Assembly (NCBI GenBank): GCA_023055425.1
Contig: JALGPY010000010.1
Span: 18,883,363-18,947,362 of the forward strand
Source of the DNA: Linanthus parryae
Taxonomy: Eukaryota; Streptophyta; Magnoliopsida; Ericales; Polemoniaceae
Reading direction: 5' to 3'
Length of the DNA: 64,000 nt
The notes under the pieces are model-generated. The model saw nothing but the letters and a program-made list of their open reading frames with translations, did not search any database and was not told where the DNA came from. Position 1 is the first letter of the stretch. Every line of letters starts with the position of its first letter. Below are positions 12,012 through 25,130 of this stretch, piece by piece. A program made the translations under genes and the position numbers.

Positions 12012-15000
12012 AATTCCCCCACAGTACCTTCTTGCTCGTCCCGAGCAACACTTTCTTCCTAGATTCACATATATCTTTACTTTGCCTTAGAAACAACGAC
12101 TCAAACGCTGGACTATGAAATCTACATGACTTTAAACAATGCAACTCAAGTATGTACAATGCAAGGAATTAAAGAACATATTTTTTCTTTTTAGTTAGAG
12201 ATTGGGAAATCTCGAAAAGCAAACCGGCATGTCATAAGGCTCTCACATCCCCTAGAAAATTCTATAACTTTGGTGATCGGTAGAACTTGGGGCCAGTTTC
12301 GTCAGACAGAACGGGCACGAACACTCAATAAGTTGCTCTTTCACACTCATCAAACGTATCCCTAGAACCTACCATCCGAGCTATTTATCCACGGGTTTAA
12401 ATGGTTGATGACTTAGGACGGGTAGGATATGATATTTAGAAGCGCAGTCCTAGACGTCATGATATAACTCACGAAACCCGATTCTCACACTCCCTCACCA
12501 AAATCCAAGGAACCCCACCGAACTAACTACTCCGGCCCTCATTCCCTCAATCTTGGTGCAACGCCATTCTCGCGGCCACAAATGTGAAGAAGCGATCTCG
12601 AAAAATAGCTAATCTCCCCGGTCCTCAATTTCAAGCTTGCTCCTTTATTCCTTTCACTTTCAATTTATGTGTTTTTTTTTATAATCCATGGAGCCAATAG
12701 TAATACAAATACCCGAGGAGATCCAAGTATCAAATATATAAGTGGGGGTGGAATGTGTCAAATCAAATGTGTAATCACGAAAAATGTCGACACCCCCACA
12801 CTCAATGTAAAGCATATCACACAAAAAACCCTGTAATCAATGTATATATGTGCTTTTCCAACCGATCCTCCTCATCACCTAAGATGTAGAAAATATAAAT
12901 GCAGCACAAGCACGTCCTGCTATAAGATCAACCAACCCCACCCCATATCGTACGGAAAGAATGTCACGCACTACGGCACTCTACATGTGATCGTGATGTA
13001 AGGACAAGAATCACCGCCACACCGAAGTGTGCTGCCATCTCTAACTCACCCTCACATCACCTCAAAAGACGACATGTAAGAGAATCCACATAAGATGTAT
13101 AATATCAGCTCTCCCTCAACGAACTTCCCTAAATCAACTCCCTCTATCATGACGCATAGGAAGTGACCATTCTAACTAGTGATGAAAGTCACAAGGAATG
13201 GCTTCCTAGGCTAGAGGCTGTGAATAAAAGGGGTAGATGGATCAAATTGGGGTAACTAGTGGACCTAGGCGATAGAGACGGGACGTGAGGTCCCCATAAA
13301 AATCACTCGCACAACCGTTTCGTTTCCACTACGAGGAGGGTTGACGACTACCTAAGTGACGGTGGTGTAGCGCTAGTAGGATAACTAGTTTGAGAGACAC
13401 CTACTCACAATTCTCGAGTGCATTGGCCCTATAGCCTCCCTACTCTAGATTCTCGCGTCTACCTCACCTCAGATTGTCCTACTTCTAGGGAATTTCTATC
13501 ATTGAGCCCTCCCCACGCTTACTCTCTTCAATTTCCATTTCTAAAAAAAAAATCAATGTTTATGGTTTTTTTAGGATTTTTCTTGTTTATATATTTTTTG
13601 TATTTTTAGACACTATATGTAACTGGCCAACTCAATTAACCAACAAAATAGGGTAGGTGGACTCAATAATTAAAAGTGTAAACAATATATACAATGCAAT
13701 AATTAAACCTGCACATGCAATTCTAACTCTGACACCTACGTGCAAACTGACTCACTAATCTACATGTAACAAGGCTATGCAAGTTTAGGCAACCAAAGAT
13801 ATGTTTAAACCCCCCCCCCCCCCCGCCACACTTGAGATAATCATTTTCCTCAATGAATTTAGAGAGTACCCCCAAATACATGATCTCAAAGTGTAAGGAT
13901 TTAAAAAGAAACAAGTGTTGCATGGCACTTTGCGTAAAATGAATCATATCATATAGAGAAATTATTTAAAGCGAGAGAGAATATGGTACCTATGATCCCG
14001 GAGTACCATTCTTACGGGATTGGTTTCGCGGAATTTGGTCAAGGAAAGACCGAATCGGTCGACCAAATTTTCCGAAAACTCGAGCAAGTTCAAGCAAGCA
14101 TACCCTTGATGTGCTCCTCGGTGTTCCCGCCTTATGTTCCTCTTTGAGCTTTGGCCGAATCCCCCTCCAAAGAAACGAATTGGAAGATTTAAGTTCTTGG
14201 AGCTCTTCCTCTTTGAATTCCCCCACACTCAATCCGCTCACTATCTCAAAAGCTCAAGAGTTAATCTTGTAAATTTTGCGATTTGGATGCGTTTTGGGTT
14301 TGGGGTGTGTTGGTGTTCTTGAGTGTTTGGAGAGGAAGAAGATGAAGAAAATGAGTGTTGGATCCAAATTGGGGGTGTTAGGGGACTTGTTGGTTGGTTC
14401 TTGCCTTTAAAAATCCTCCAAAATGTCAAAATAACCCCCAAAAAGTATCAAAAATATCCCCAAAAGGTGAGCTGTCCAGCTGATTTCGGCCCCCATTTCG
14501 GTCCGAAATGGGGCTCGAAATCACTGGGCAAAAACCAAGCAGAACCCTTGTTTTATTTCGAGCCGAAATAGGTTGATTTCGGCCCCCATTTCGGCCCTAA
14601 ATGGGTGCCGAAACCACTTGAGTAGACCACCTTGTTTTTGCTCTAGTTTCTTTGTCCGATCTCCGATTCGCACGATTCTTTCACCGATGGAATCCAAATT
14701 CGACGAGGAATCCATTTTTGACTAGAAAATTCCCAAACCAAGAAATTTTCCATTTCTTCTCAATTTATCTCTCTTGTGCAAAGAATCTCGCCTCCAAAGC
14801 TCTTGAACTCTATTTTCACTCCGGATTCCGATGCGTGCAACCACGATAATCCAACTCGCTACCATGCTCCTCATGACTAATTGGCTACTACTCGACCTTG
14901 AGTAGCTTCTTTATCAAGCTCAATGCTCCGGTTAGCGAGTTGTTCCTCGTTTTGCGTGCGAAATTGTGCACATGCATCAAGAATGGGAATCCGGAGAGTT

Positions 15001-15188
15001 CTTCGGTACTTGTGTCATGTACACTCATAGAAAATATTAAAAAAACTCTCTCTCATGCCTCACAATCAAATATGGAGAACTCAAAAACAAAAACGAAACA
15101 AAATATCAAACTCTACTCTACATTGGGTTGCCTCTCAAGAAGCGCTTATAATTTAAGTTCGACCGCCCGACCCGGTTACCTCAACCGT
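12012..15188 (-). other. Non-coding interior of element B, with polypurine tract
   Basis: Beside the left LTR the + strand reads AATTCCCCCACAGTACC, which on the element strand is the polypurine tract TGTGGGGGAATT. The rest is about 3.1 kb without recognisable pol domains. It holds a C-homopolymer (about 13809-13824), a block around 14470-14610 with repeated TTTCGGCCC/TTTCGG phrases, and short motifs shared with element F: CGTCCCGAGCAA near the tract and CCTCAATGAATT about 13848. Confidence 0.8.
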
Positions 15189-15992
15189 CTAGGATAGTGA
15201 AGGATGCTTAAATCTACTCTTATTCCTCTTCCACCATCTCTTTTCCAGAACTTCACGTGCACCCCTGTGTTGTGCAGATGGTGGAGAAGTGTAGAAGTTG
15301 ACTCTTTTCATCTTGCATTTTTTCTTCTTTATCAACTTCCACGAAGTACTATTGGGCTCAAATGAATCTCTGGCCATAAATTCTTCCCAGTAGTACCTCG
15401 TTGGTGCTTTATGCTCGTCAATCAACACATGCAGTTCAATCACACCCCCACAGTTGATTTCTAAATCCTCAATAGCAAAAATCACAAGTGTTTCATCATC
15501 TTCATCGTTAGCAACCCACAAGCTCCCAATGCAGGGGTCCAAATCGTCCTCTGGTGGTGATGATGATAGAGGATCAAATTTAGGCTCAACGTCACGTGGA
15601 AAGGGATCCTCTTGTGGCACTTGGATACCTCATTCCCCTGTCGCTGACAGTTTCTCTACTCGTTTCGTTAATCTCTTCATCATCTCCCTCACGTATTCCA
15701 TACCTGTGGCTGAATCCTCTTGTAAAAATTGTGTAGCAACAGACAAGAACTTGACGCACACTTGGATATCCTCCATAATATTGCGCCGTTTTGCCATATC
15801 CGCTAACGAGTCTTCTTGGTGCTGATGAAGTTGGGGTGGATAAAAAATGCACGCGTCTTCATACTTGTGATCCTTCTTGCATTTATAGCACCAAATTACT
15901 GAGCAGTCATCCGTGTGCCAACTTATGCATCTAGCACAATAGTAGGGGTAATCAGAGATCCCCTCATAATCTTCCTCGCTCGACATGCTCAT
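15189..15992 (-). pseudogene. Broken ORF of element B: Cys/His-rich protein with KRWWK tail
   Basis: One frame runs from ATG at 15992 to a stop at 15189, broken by a single in-frame TGA at 15630-15632 (about 267 codons). Near the N-terminus are two zinc-knuckle-like clusters, about residues 19-31 (C-x2-C-x3-H-x3-C) and 37-50 (C-x2-C-x3-H-x5-C). The middle is acidic, and the C-terminus is basic with KRWWK. Element F encodes a protein with a similar tail (62942-63943). It does not look like standard Gag; nucleic-acid binding is inferred from the Cys/His clusters only. Confidence 0.6.
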
Positions 15993-16131
15993 TATGTCTC
16001 CTGCTTCCCGTGTTCCTGCAGAAACAAACTCACAAGAAACCCGTGAAGCACAGAGATAGAAAAAAAAAACAAAACAAAACTAAAATAAAAGAAATACTCT
16101 AAACTAACTCATAACTAAATAATCTACCGCT

Positions 16132-16150
16132 GTCCCCGGCAACGGCGCCA
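16132..16150 (-). other. Primer binding site of element B (tRNA-Asp type)
   Basis: On the element strand it reads TGGCGCCGTTGCCGGGGAC, complementary to the 3' end of plant tRNA-Asp(GUC). It lies six bases inside the 5' LTR and fixes the element's orientation. Confidence 0.9.
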
Positions 16151-16156
16151 AAAACT

Positions 16157-17814
16157 TGACACGATTTCTTACGTGCATGTGCAAGTGCACGGTCAAGTAA
16201 TATAGGGGTGGTATTTCAACCCCGAGTTATCGATCACACAAGGACAAGCTTGAGATTATTTAATTAGTTATTAGCATTGAATACAGTACAAGGAGGAAGA
16301 GATTGTGATTTAAACATTTTTCACCCTTTAAACAGGTGACATAAATAAAATAACAACTAAAATAATATTTTTGGGTTTTTTTATTTATTTATTAATGAAA
16401 TATGGAGAAACTAGGCAATCTCTAGATCACCTAGGGCTGTAGACGATTTTCGAATTAGCTATGTAACACGTTAATCCTATTCTAGTTAAGCCAGGTAATA
16501 GTACTGACAATCTCCTCTCGGTCTCATGTTATTCTACGTCACGGTTTACTTGGTGTCCTGTCGGTCAACCTACATCTACCGGTCCGTTCTAGTAGGCGAA
16601 CGATAGTGTACGGAATGATGTCCTCTCATACCACCACCACACGTACACCTCACTATATCCTATCGAATCTACCCATTAAGGCCAATCCTACACACTTCTC
16701 TTCTCAGTCTCAGTGATTAAGGATTGTTGTTCATATCTCATCACAACTAGGTCTAAGTCGCTCTCACGCACTCGCTAGCTAAATTACAAGTCCGGTTAAT
16801 TACTCCATTCTTGACGAGGAAGTAAGCGTAGCATATGAACAATTAGCTAAAATATAAATTAGCTTTAAGCAATATTACAATCTAAGAATAAACCCTAAGT
16901 TCATGAATATCAAATCATAATCTAGCCGTGTCAATATACTGGAATCAAGAACAAGATCAAGAAACTAAACACCGATTCAATGAATCTAAATCCAAAAGCA
17001 TGAAACAAAGTCTCAAATACGGAAAACATATTGTCTACATAAACCCTAGGCTTTCTAGAGAAGCCTAAAAAAATGTCTTAACTACTACTTGGAATCGTAG
17101 CAACACAACAAAGTTTCTCTATACAAGTGATTAAAAGAGGAAGAAGAGATCAAACGCTAGAAATCGTGAAGATTGGCGCTATCCGGGCTCTTCTCCTTGC
17201 TTGAGGTTGCTCCCAATGGAGTCTCCTTGATCTCCTCCTTGATAGTGGCTCTCAATAGGCATGAATGGTCATGATTTCCATCCCTATATCGTACTTCCTT
17301 CATAACCCGCAGAAGTCTTCTGTAATTGCACAATAGCGCCCTAAAATCTGCTCATGACTTCAATAGGTCATATCTTTTTCGTCCGAACTCAGATTTAGCT
17401 CCGTGACCTACCGTTGGAAATCTCTATGAGTCTAATTTCATTTGGCACCAATATCACTCTAAAATTATTTGTAGAACTCCATATAGGATCAAAATAGTTC
17501 AGACTAGTCATCCAAACTCCTCCAATTCGGCTTCTCTTGACTCCACTTGAGCTCCCGTTGTTTCCGAAGTTCGTTCCATGCCTCCTATCAATAGATTAGC
17601 ATCCGTTCCTGCCAAAAACAACATGATCAACATACCACGAGATTATATTTGACAAATAATAATGAAATATGCATAGAAAACGCCCATACTAACAATATAG
17701 CACATGGAAAGCAACAAGTGACAAAACGACCTTTATTCTCTAACTTTGGGCTCAAATCTCTCATGATAATGTGGTAAAATGGAGGTAATAGATAGCTCCT
17801 AAAAGGTGCAATCA
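16157..17814 (-). repeat. 5' LTR of gypsy element B
   Basis: The unbroken 1658-bp LTR starts TGACACGATTTC on the + strand and ends GTGCAATCA, followed by the CCCAA target duplication. It matches the split left LTR with many more point differences than separate the LARD LTRs, so B is the older insertion. Confidence 0.9.
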
Positions 17815-18096
17815 CCCAAGTCCTAGCCTTGGTCCTTGGATGGTTCGGCCATGTTGGATGGTGGATTCCTTGGACCGTTGTGACCCTCATTACAATTAAA
17901 CTAAAATTGAAAAACAGCGTTAAAATTGGTTTTAACTGTATTATGTGCTTTGTTTCATGGTGGATGGATATGACCTAGGTTGTGGATTTTTGTGTTTGTT
18001 GTGGTTTGGTTTATGGCCTGCGAGTTGATCAAATTAATGTAGTAGTTAGTTAATTTTATGGCATGCGAGCTGATCTTCTTCTCAACATGTGAGGTT

Positions 18097-18212
<116 letters not shown>

Positions 18213-18514
18213 TCTATATGTTAAGCTAGAATTAGATTTATTTAGATGATAGCCAAGAGCATGGAGAAGAAGACCGGAGGAACAAAGAAGCCACAGAGAC
18301 GATGAAGATCCCATCCTAGACGCGCGCAGCTATGGTGGAGCGCATGGAGATGAGCTCTGCACTTTAGGGAATATAGATATTATCATTGGCTTGGTAATAT
18401 CTTAGTCTAGGGGCCATATCAATTCCACGTTAATTTTTCTTTTGTGGATGTTTATTATTTACGTCTTGTTATTTATTTTTTTGTGTATGGAGATACTAGA
18501 AAAACGTTAAGAAG

Positions 18515-18537
18515 ATAATAATAATAATAATAATAAT

Positions 18538-18633
<96 letters not shown>
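18515..18633. repeat. (AAT)n microsatellite
   Basis: About 39 AAT units with one interruption (TTTA) near 18537. Element C has only a few repeats at the matching leader position (about 33625-33650). Confidence 0.95.
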
Positions 18634-18635
<2 letters not shown>

Positions 18636-19250
18636 CAAGTATGATCTTTTATTGTGGATTGCCCAATCCAAATAAGTAGATCATGTTGATCGGATTAACC
18701 AAACGAATAATGACTGCTAAATCCCTTAATGGAAATATTGCGTTTGCCTTCTCTAGCCTAAACACCCTTCATGATCAAAGTCTATTAAATTCAGGTTTGC
18801 CAAAGCAAGGCGTTTTAATTTACCTTGATATGATGAGGACGACACAAGCAAGTAATGTGTGATTGTTGAAGCAAGAGGTTGGACACAACTGGGTAAAATC
18901 AATTGGATTGATCAGCCTAGAGGCATGACAATTAGGTGTTATCTAAAGGATAAAGAATAATGAATTATTCTCCTAATTGGACCAAGAGTTGCATGGGATG
19001 CAATTGGAATGGTTCCTACCTAAATAACCAATTCTTGGGTGACTTGCCAAAGCAAGCTCAAGAAGAAGTGAAATGTGGATCTTGGACTCACTAGAAAATA
19101 TATGTAATATTTTTCGCATTAATGGTGGGGGATATTAATCTGAGAAAAATAGTGGGAGCTATATTTAATAATCTAGCCATTGTTGAATATAGTTGAATTG
19201 CTCAAAAAAAAATACTAAAATTGCATATTTCTCGTTTTGTAGAATTCCAA

Positions 19251-20056
19251 ATGGCAAACAATCACGCATCGACTTCATCCCTGTGATCTGTCCTTGAGAA
19301 GGAAAAACTGTTTGGCACAAATTTCCTTGACTGTTATAGAAACTTAACGATCGTCCTTAAGAAAGAAAAGAAGTTGTACGTCTTAGACAATCCTATTCCA
19401 GAACCACCCCAGGATGAGTCTGTTCTAGCCGACGTAAGAGCACGTCAGAAACATATAAATGATTCTAACATGTGACTCGCCTCATGCTCTGCACCATGAC
19501 CTCTGAGTTTCAGAAGCAACACGAGAAAATGGAAGCCTATGATATGATCATACACTTGAAGAAGTTGTTTCAGGAACATGCAAGGCATGAGCGGTATGAA
19601 GTGTCCAAGGCACTATTCAAGAGCAGTCTCGCAGAAGGGAACCTAGTCGGGCCTCATGTACTCCGAATGATCGGGTACATTGAGAACCTCACGAGGCTGG
19701 GGTTCCCACTCGGCCAAGAGTTGGCTACTGATGTTGTGTTGCAGTCGTTTCCTGACAATTATAACCAGTTCATCATGAACTATAACATGAACGAGATCAG
19801 TAAGACTCTGCCAGACTTGCTGAACATGCTAAAGACAGCTGGACAGAGCATCAACAAAGGCAAGGGCAAAGCCATAATGATGGTGAATAAGAGGAAGGGA
19901 AAGGGATTTGCCTCTACTTCTAAAGGAAAGCGCAAATTGAAAAGTCCAAGGAATCCCTAAAGCTTAGTGGGGGCGTGGCTAAAGGTGATTGTCACCACTG
20001 TAGCCAGCCGGGTCACTGGAGGGGGATTTCCCCAAGTTTCTCGAGGATAAGAAGCT
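19251..20056 (+). pseudogene. Element A gag, degenerate
   Basis: A copia gag starts at ATG 19251 and reaches a stop after 11 codons; the best open stretch is 19472-19960. It shows the plant copia gag pattern (FPDNYNQFIMNYNMNE, then LLNMLKTA) and a Lys/Gly-rich tail. A zinc knuckle remnant, C-x2-C-x4-H, follows at about 19991-20030 with its last Cys lost. The capsid protein would have packaged the element RNA; this copy cannot make it. Confidence 0.8.
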
Positions 20057-20063
20057 TGGAATA

Positions 20064-23000
20064 GTGATTCCACCACCACCAGGTATTCTTGTTATAGACG
20101 TCAATTTATCTATTTCTCCATCTTGGGTATTGGATACTGGATGTGGATCTCACATTTTTCGAAATGTGCAGGATTTGAAAAGAAGTAGAAGATTGGCTAA
20201 AGGGGAGATAGATATGCGCGTCGGAATGGAGAAAAAGTTGATGCATTAGCTATAGGCGTTTATGAACTATCTTTGCCTTCTGGACTTATTTTAGAATTAG
20301 AAAATTGCTATTATGTGCCTGATTTGAGCGGAAACATTATTTCCGTTTCTTGTTTGGACGAGAAGGGTTTTTCTATTTTAATAAAGGACAAGTGTTGCTC
20401 TATTTATTTTGATAGTAAGAACTATTGTAGTGCTCATTTGTCTAATGGATTGTATATCCTTGATCTAAAGAGTTCCTCTATAACATAAATACTAAAAGGA
20501 TTAAATCTAATGATTTAAATCCTACATATCTATGGCATTGTCGTTTAGGCCATATAAACGAGAAACGCTTTTCTAGACTCCATAAGGATGGACTACTAGA
20601 GTCGTTTGATTTGGAATCATATAAGACATGCGAGTCTTGTTTGTTAGGAAAAATGAAAATGTCCCCTTTCAATAAGAAAGGTGAGAGGACTAATGAGTTA
20701 CTAGCGCTCATACATACCGATGTATGTGGGCGGTTTCCCACACCTGCCAGAGGTGGTTACACCTACTTCATTACATTTACTGATGACTTCAGTAGATATG
20801 GATTTGTATACCTTATGAAGGCCAAATATGAATCCTTTGATTTGTTCAAGGAATTCAAGAATGAAGTAGAGAAATAACTTGATAAAAGTATTACGGATTT
20901 GCAATCAGATCGTGGAGGAGAATACTTGAGCCAACATTGTGACGAGTATCTTAGAGAGTGTGGGACAGTGCCCCAACTCACTCCACCCGAAACGCCACAA
21001 TGGAATGGCGTGTCCGAGAGGAGGAATCGCACACTATTAGATATGGTGCAATCTATGATGTGTCAAACAGATCTTCCAATATCATTTTGGGGACATGCTC
21101 TATTGACTGCAACTTTTACCATTAACCGTGTTCCATCCAAATCAGTCATGAAGACACCATATGAGATATGGAATGGGAAGCGTCCCATAGTGTCGTTTAT
21201 GAATATTTGGGGTTGCGATGTCTATGTAAAGCGTTTACAAACAGACAAGCTCGGACCCAAAGCGGATAAGTGTATATTTGTGGGATATCGTAAGAAAAAA
21301 AAAGATATTTTTTCTACAATCCAACCGAGAACAAAGTTTTTGTAGCTTGGACCGGCGTATTTCTGGAAAGAGAACTAGTCTCCAAAGAAGCAAGTGGGAG
21401 GACTGTAGGACTTGAAGAAATTTGATAACGACAAATCACTGAACCAATGATGGAACATGATCAGGAACCACAAGGTGTTGTGGGAGAACCTGTTCAGGTG
21501 GCACAAGAACTCCGTAGGTCAGGAAGGGTACGTCATGAGCCAGAGAGGTACGGACTTCTCGTGACTGATCCCGATGACATAACACTCATGGATGATGAGC
21601 ATGCGACCTACGGGGAGGCCATAAAAAGCCCAGACTCCAAGAAGTGGCTAGAAGCCATGAGATCCGAAATGGATTCCATGTATACCAACAAAGTATGGAC
21701 TTTGGTGGAACCACCTGAAGAGGCTCGGCCCATAGGGTGCAAGTGGGTCTTCAAGAAGAAGACCGACATGGATGGAAGGTAGTTGCCTACAAGGGGCGAT
21801 TGGTGGATAAAGGTTATAGATAGATTCATGGTATTGAATATGATGAGACCTTTTCACAAGTCTCCATGACTAAATCCATTCGAATCCTACTTGCTATTGC
21901 GACGTACTATGACTTCGAGATTTGGAAAATGGATGTCAAAACAGCGTTCCTTTATGGGAACCTCTTCAAGGATGTGTGTATGACACAACCGGAGGGTTTT
22001 GATGATCCAGAGAATGCCAATAAAGTCTGTAAGCTACAAAGATCCATTTATGGATTAAAGCAAGCTTCCAGGAGTTGGAATCGACGTTTTGATGATGCGT
22101 TCAAAGAGTTTGGCTTCATCAAGAACGAACATGATCCCTGCGTTTACAAGAAGGTTAGTGGGAGCTCTGTAGTGTTTCTGGTTTTGTATGTGGATGACAT
22201 ACTACTCATTGGAATTAACATTCCTACTTTGTAATCTGTTAAAGATTGGCTTGGAAAGTGTTTCGCAATGAAGGACTTAGGAGATGCAGCTTATATACTT
22301 GGTATCAAAATCTATAGGAATAGATCTAGGAAGCTGCTCGGCCTAAGCCAAAGTGCATATATAGACGATGTGTTGAAAAGGTTCAACATGCAAGATTCCA
22401 ATAAGGGATTCTTGCCCATGTCGCATGGAGTTACTCTCTCTAAGAATGACTATCCTTCCAATGAGATTGAGAAACCGCATGAGTAGGATAACCTATGCTT
22501 CTGCCATAAGATCCATCATGTACGCCATGTTGTGTACTAGACTAGACGTATCATACGCGTTGAGTATGGTAAGCAGATATCAGTCAAATCCTGGTGAGAG
22601 TCACTGGATTGCTGTCAAGAACATCCTAAAGTACTTGAGAAGAACTAAGGATGCGTTCTTGATATTTGGAGGTAAGGAAGAGCTAAGTGTAATTGGTTAC
22701 ACTGATGCAAGCTTCCAAACCGAAAAAGATGACTACAGATCGCAGTCAGGATACGTGTTTTTCCTGAATCGAGGAGCTGTGAGCTGGAAGAGTTCCAAGA
22801 AAGGGACCGTTGCTAATTCTACAACTGAAGCTGAGTACATTGATGCTGCAGAAGCAGCAAAAGAGGCAGTTTGGATAAATAAGTTTATCACTGAGCTCGG
22901 TGTGGTTCCTATCATAATGGATCCCATGGAGTTGTATTGTGACAACTCCGGAGCGACCGCACAAGCCAAGAAACCAAGATCACACCATAAATCAAAGCAT

Positions 23001-23143
23001 GTACTTAGGAGATTCATCTTACTCGTGATATGATCGATAGAGGAGATGTGAAGATGTTCAAGATTCCAACGGATGACAATCTTTCAGATCCTCTCACAAA
23101 GTCACTTGCGCAGCGAAAGCATAAGGGCACGCTAGATCTATAG
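20064..23143 (+). pseudogene. Element A pol (PR-IN-RT-RNase H), degenerate
   Basis: Order is copia-type. Protease has VLDTG (about 20127). The integrase zinc region has LWH..LGH (20534-20553) and CESC (20629-20640). The integrase core has LIHTD (about 20707), QSDRGGEY (about 20900) and TPQWNG..ERR. RT has KTAFLYGNL (about 21937) and YVDDILLIG (about 22187). RNase H has GYTDASF (about 22693), TTEAEY and CDNSGA. Frames break at about 20246, 20490, 20877, 21345, 21782, 22234 and 22486. Integrase before RT defines Ty1/copia. Confidence 0.88.
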
Positions 23144-23170
23144 GCATACGAGATGCACCAGATTGGCTCT

Positions 23171-23186
23171 AGTGCAAGTGGGAGAC
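23171..23186 (+). other. Polypurine tract of element A
   Basis: AGTGCAAGTGGGAGAC abuts the 3' LTR; it is the plus-strand priming site. Its reverse (GTCTCCCACTTGCACT) lies inside the left LTR of element C at 29459. Confidence 0.8.
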
Positions 23187-24247
23187 TGTTGAAATAGGTG
23201 CCCTAGAGGCAATCTATATTTAGTATGAACGATTTTATGGCTAGAACATTCATTTATTAATTATAGTGATATTTAATATAATGAAGTCCTTAGATACAAT
23301 GTGTTGTTTATCTTAAATATCCATAGTCCATTATATTGGTTAATAAGACTATCAAATATAGACTATTATGTGTGTAGATTGATATGGAGATATCAAGTCT
23401 AACACATAGGTATGCATCCGGAGTAATGGCATACTGGATTGACCCACGACGAGAAGGATACATTAGATTATGTCAAAGTCACACGCTTCTCGTAGTGCTA
23501 ATAATATTTTAATCCTTAGACTTGAAGTCACTAGATACTCTAGTTGTGGAATATCATGCTTTGATGTTATCCAACGTTGCGCCTTACCCAGACAATTATA
23601 AAGATAACTATCGGGCGTGATAGGAAGAAACCTTAGAGATCGTAGTGACGTAGATTGGATTTGTCCCTCCAACATAATGGGAGCAAATATCCATGGCCAC
23701 TCGAGGGATGGTGCTTATTGAATGTCTGGCCAGACTCAGATGAGTCAATATGGAGATATTTATGTTACTGCTTGCATAAGCATATTCCCATGATCGAGAA
23801 ACTATGGATTGGATATATGAGTGTGACTATTATGTCTCGTGTCCAATCCGGATATAGAGACAAAGGGATAATACAATATGTGATATTGGGCACAAGGTTT
23901 TCCGGGATCACTGACTTATTTCTGTTATTTGGGTGGCATGGATGTGTTGCTAGACACCGCTCCATGTTAGTAATAAGTTACTACCAACTAAGTAGAAACC
24001 TATGGCGTCACCGGATGGATTAAATTGGATATAGGTATTAATTAGTTGGAATAATTAATAAAAGGATCCTAACGCAACCACAAGCAAACTTAGTAGGACT
24101 AATTTGCATGTGGGCTAATCCATGTAAGGACATGATTAGTATTGGGGCCTCTATGTAGTTAATAAAGAGTTATGACTATATAAAGGAACTCTAGCATGTT
24201 AATTCTCAACACAAGTCATTATTTGAGAGAAATTAACAAGGCAAAAG

Positions 24248-24291
<44 letters not shown>

Positions 24292-24518
24292 AAGGAGCCG
24301 AAGCTCCAACCCGTCCCCCCTACCTGACGCCGTCGGCCTCCCCAAGGTGTGGATATTCATAAAGACGAAGATACTATTCTTCGTGTGATCTCCCAAAGCA
24401 AAGTACACATCTTCTATGCTCTTATCATGTTATGATTAGCTCCTCCTGTGATCCTTGGTGGGCTTTGAGTAGGAAAATTTTTGTTTTTCCGCTGCGCTAC
24501 CTACGTCAAAACCCAATA
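23187..24518 (+). repeat. 3' LTR of copia element A
   Basis: It starts TGTTGAAATAGG and ends CCCAATA, where the expected terminal CA appears mutated to TA. It includes TATA box CTATATAAAGG (24176-24186) and a (GA)n run (about 24250-24289) that is much shorter in the 5' LTR. Confidence 0.88.
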
Positions 24519-25066
24519 TACAAAGAATAGGCAGAGGGAGAGGATGATTCTGAGGCAGGCTAGGTTTGGAAGTGCGGCGGCGCTGCTACTGGCTTATTCT
24601 TAGTCGTGTTCGCCGTCGTCTTCTTCTACTCTTGTCTCCGCCGCCATTGTCTTCTTGTTCCCCTTCGCCTGCTTCTTCGATCGCCTGCTTGTTCAACCTG
24701 TTCGGAAAGAAAATCATGAGATCCAATCAATACAATCAAGAGATGGAGGAAGATAGAGAGAGAGGAGGGTGACCTGTAACTTTTCGTAACACATGGTCTG
24801 AAGAAGAAACCTTATACCCTCGCAATTTAACCCTCAAATCGAGACATGCAAACATTACGCGGCGTGCGAAAAAATTGATTTTTTTATGGGTACTACGGTT
24901 TTGGGTCAAACCGCCTCGAAGATAATACCACTGTACGACCCAAATCGTGGTTTATATATATAGCTATAAAACCTATTGGAGCAGATTTTCTTGTCCTCCG
25001 TCTCTTCTCGAACGGCAAACACTCAATCTCGATATGGCTTATCCAAATGGATTGCATGTATGTAAA

Positions 25067-25069
<3 letters not shown>
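24519..25069. other. Unassigned flank between element A and the (TA)n tract
   Basis: About 550 bp of non-repetitive sequence with a GC-rich CGGCGG..GCCGCC section near 24575-24650. It could be the edge of an older gene or element. No frame is convincing. Confidence 0.5.

Positions 25070-25130
<61 letters not shown>

Larger units (their letters stand above)
2613..17814 (-). mobile_element. Gypsy element B (Ty3/gypsy, Athila-like primer, non-autonomous)
   Basis: The element is inserted in the leader of A. Perfect target duplication CCCAA occurs at 2608-2612 and 17815-17819. The right LTR (16157-17814) is its 5' LTR and the left one (2613-2824 plus 10573-12011) its 3' LTR. On the - strand the LTR reads TGAT..GTGTCA. 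The primer site is complementary to the 3' end of tRNA-Asp, as in Athila-type gypsy elements. The 4.1 kb interior has no protease, RT, RNase H or integrase, only a broken ORF at 15189-15992, so it depended on another element for movement. Confidence 0.88.
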
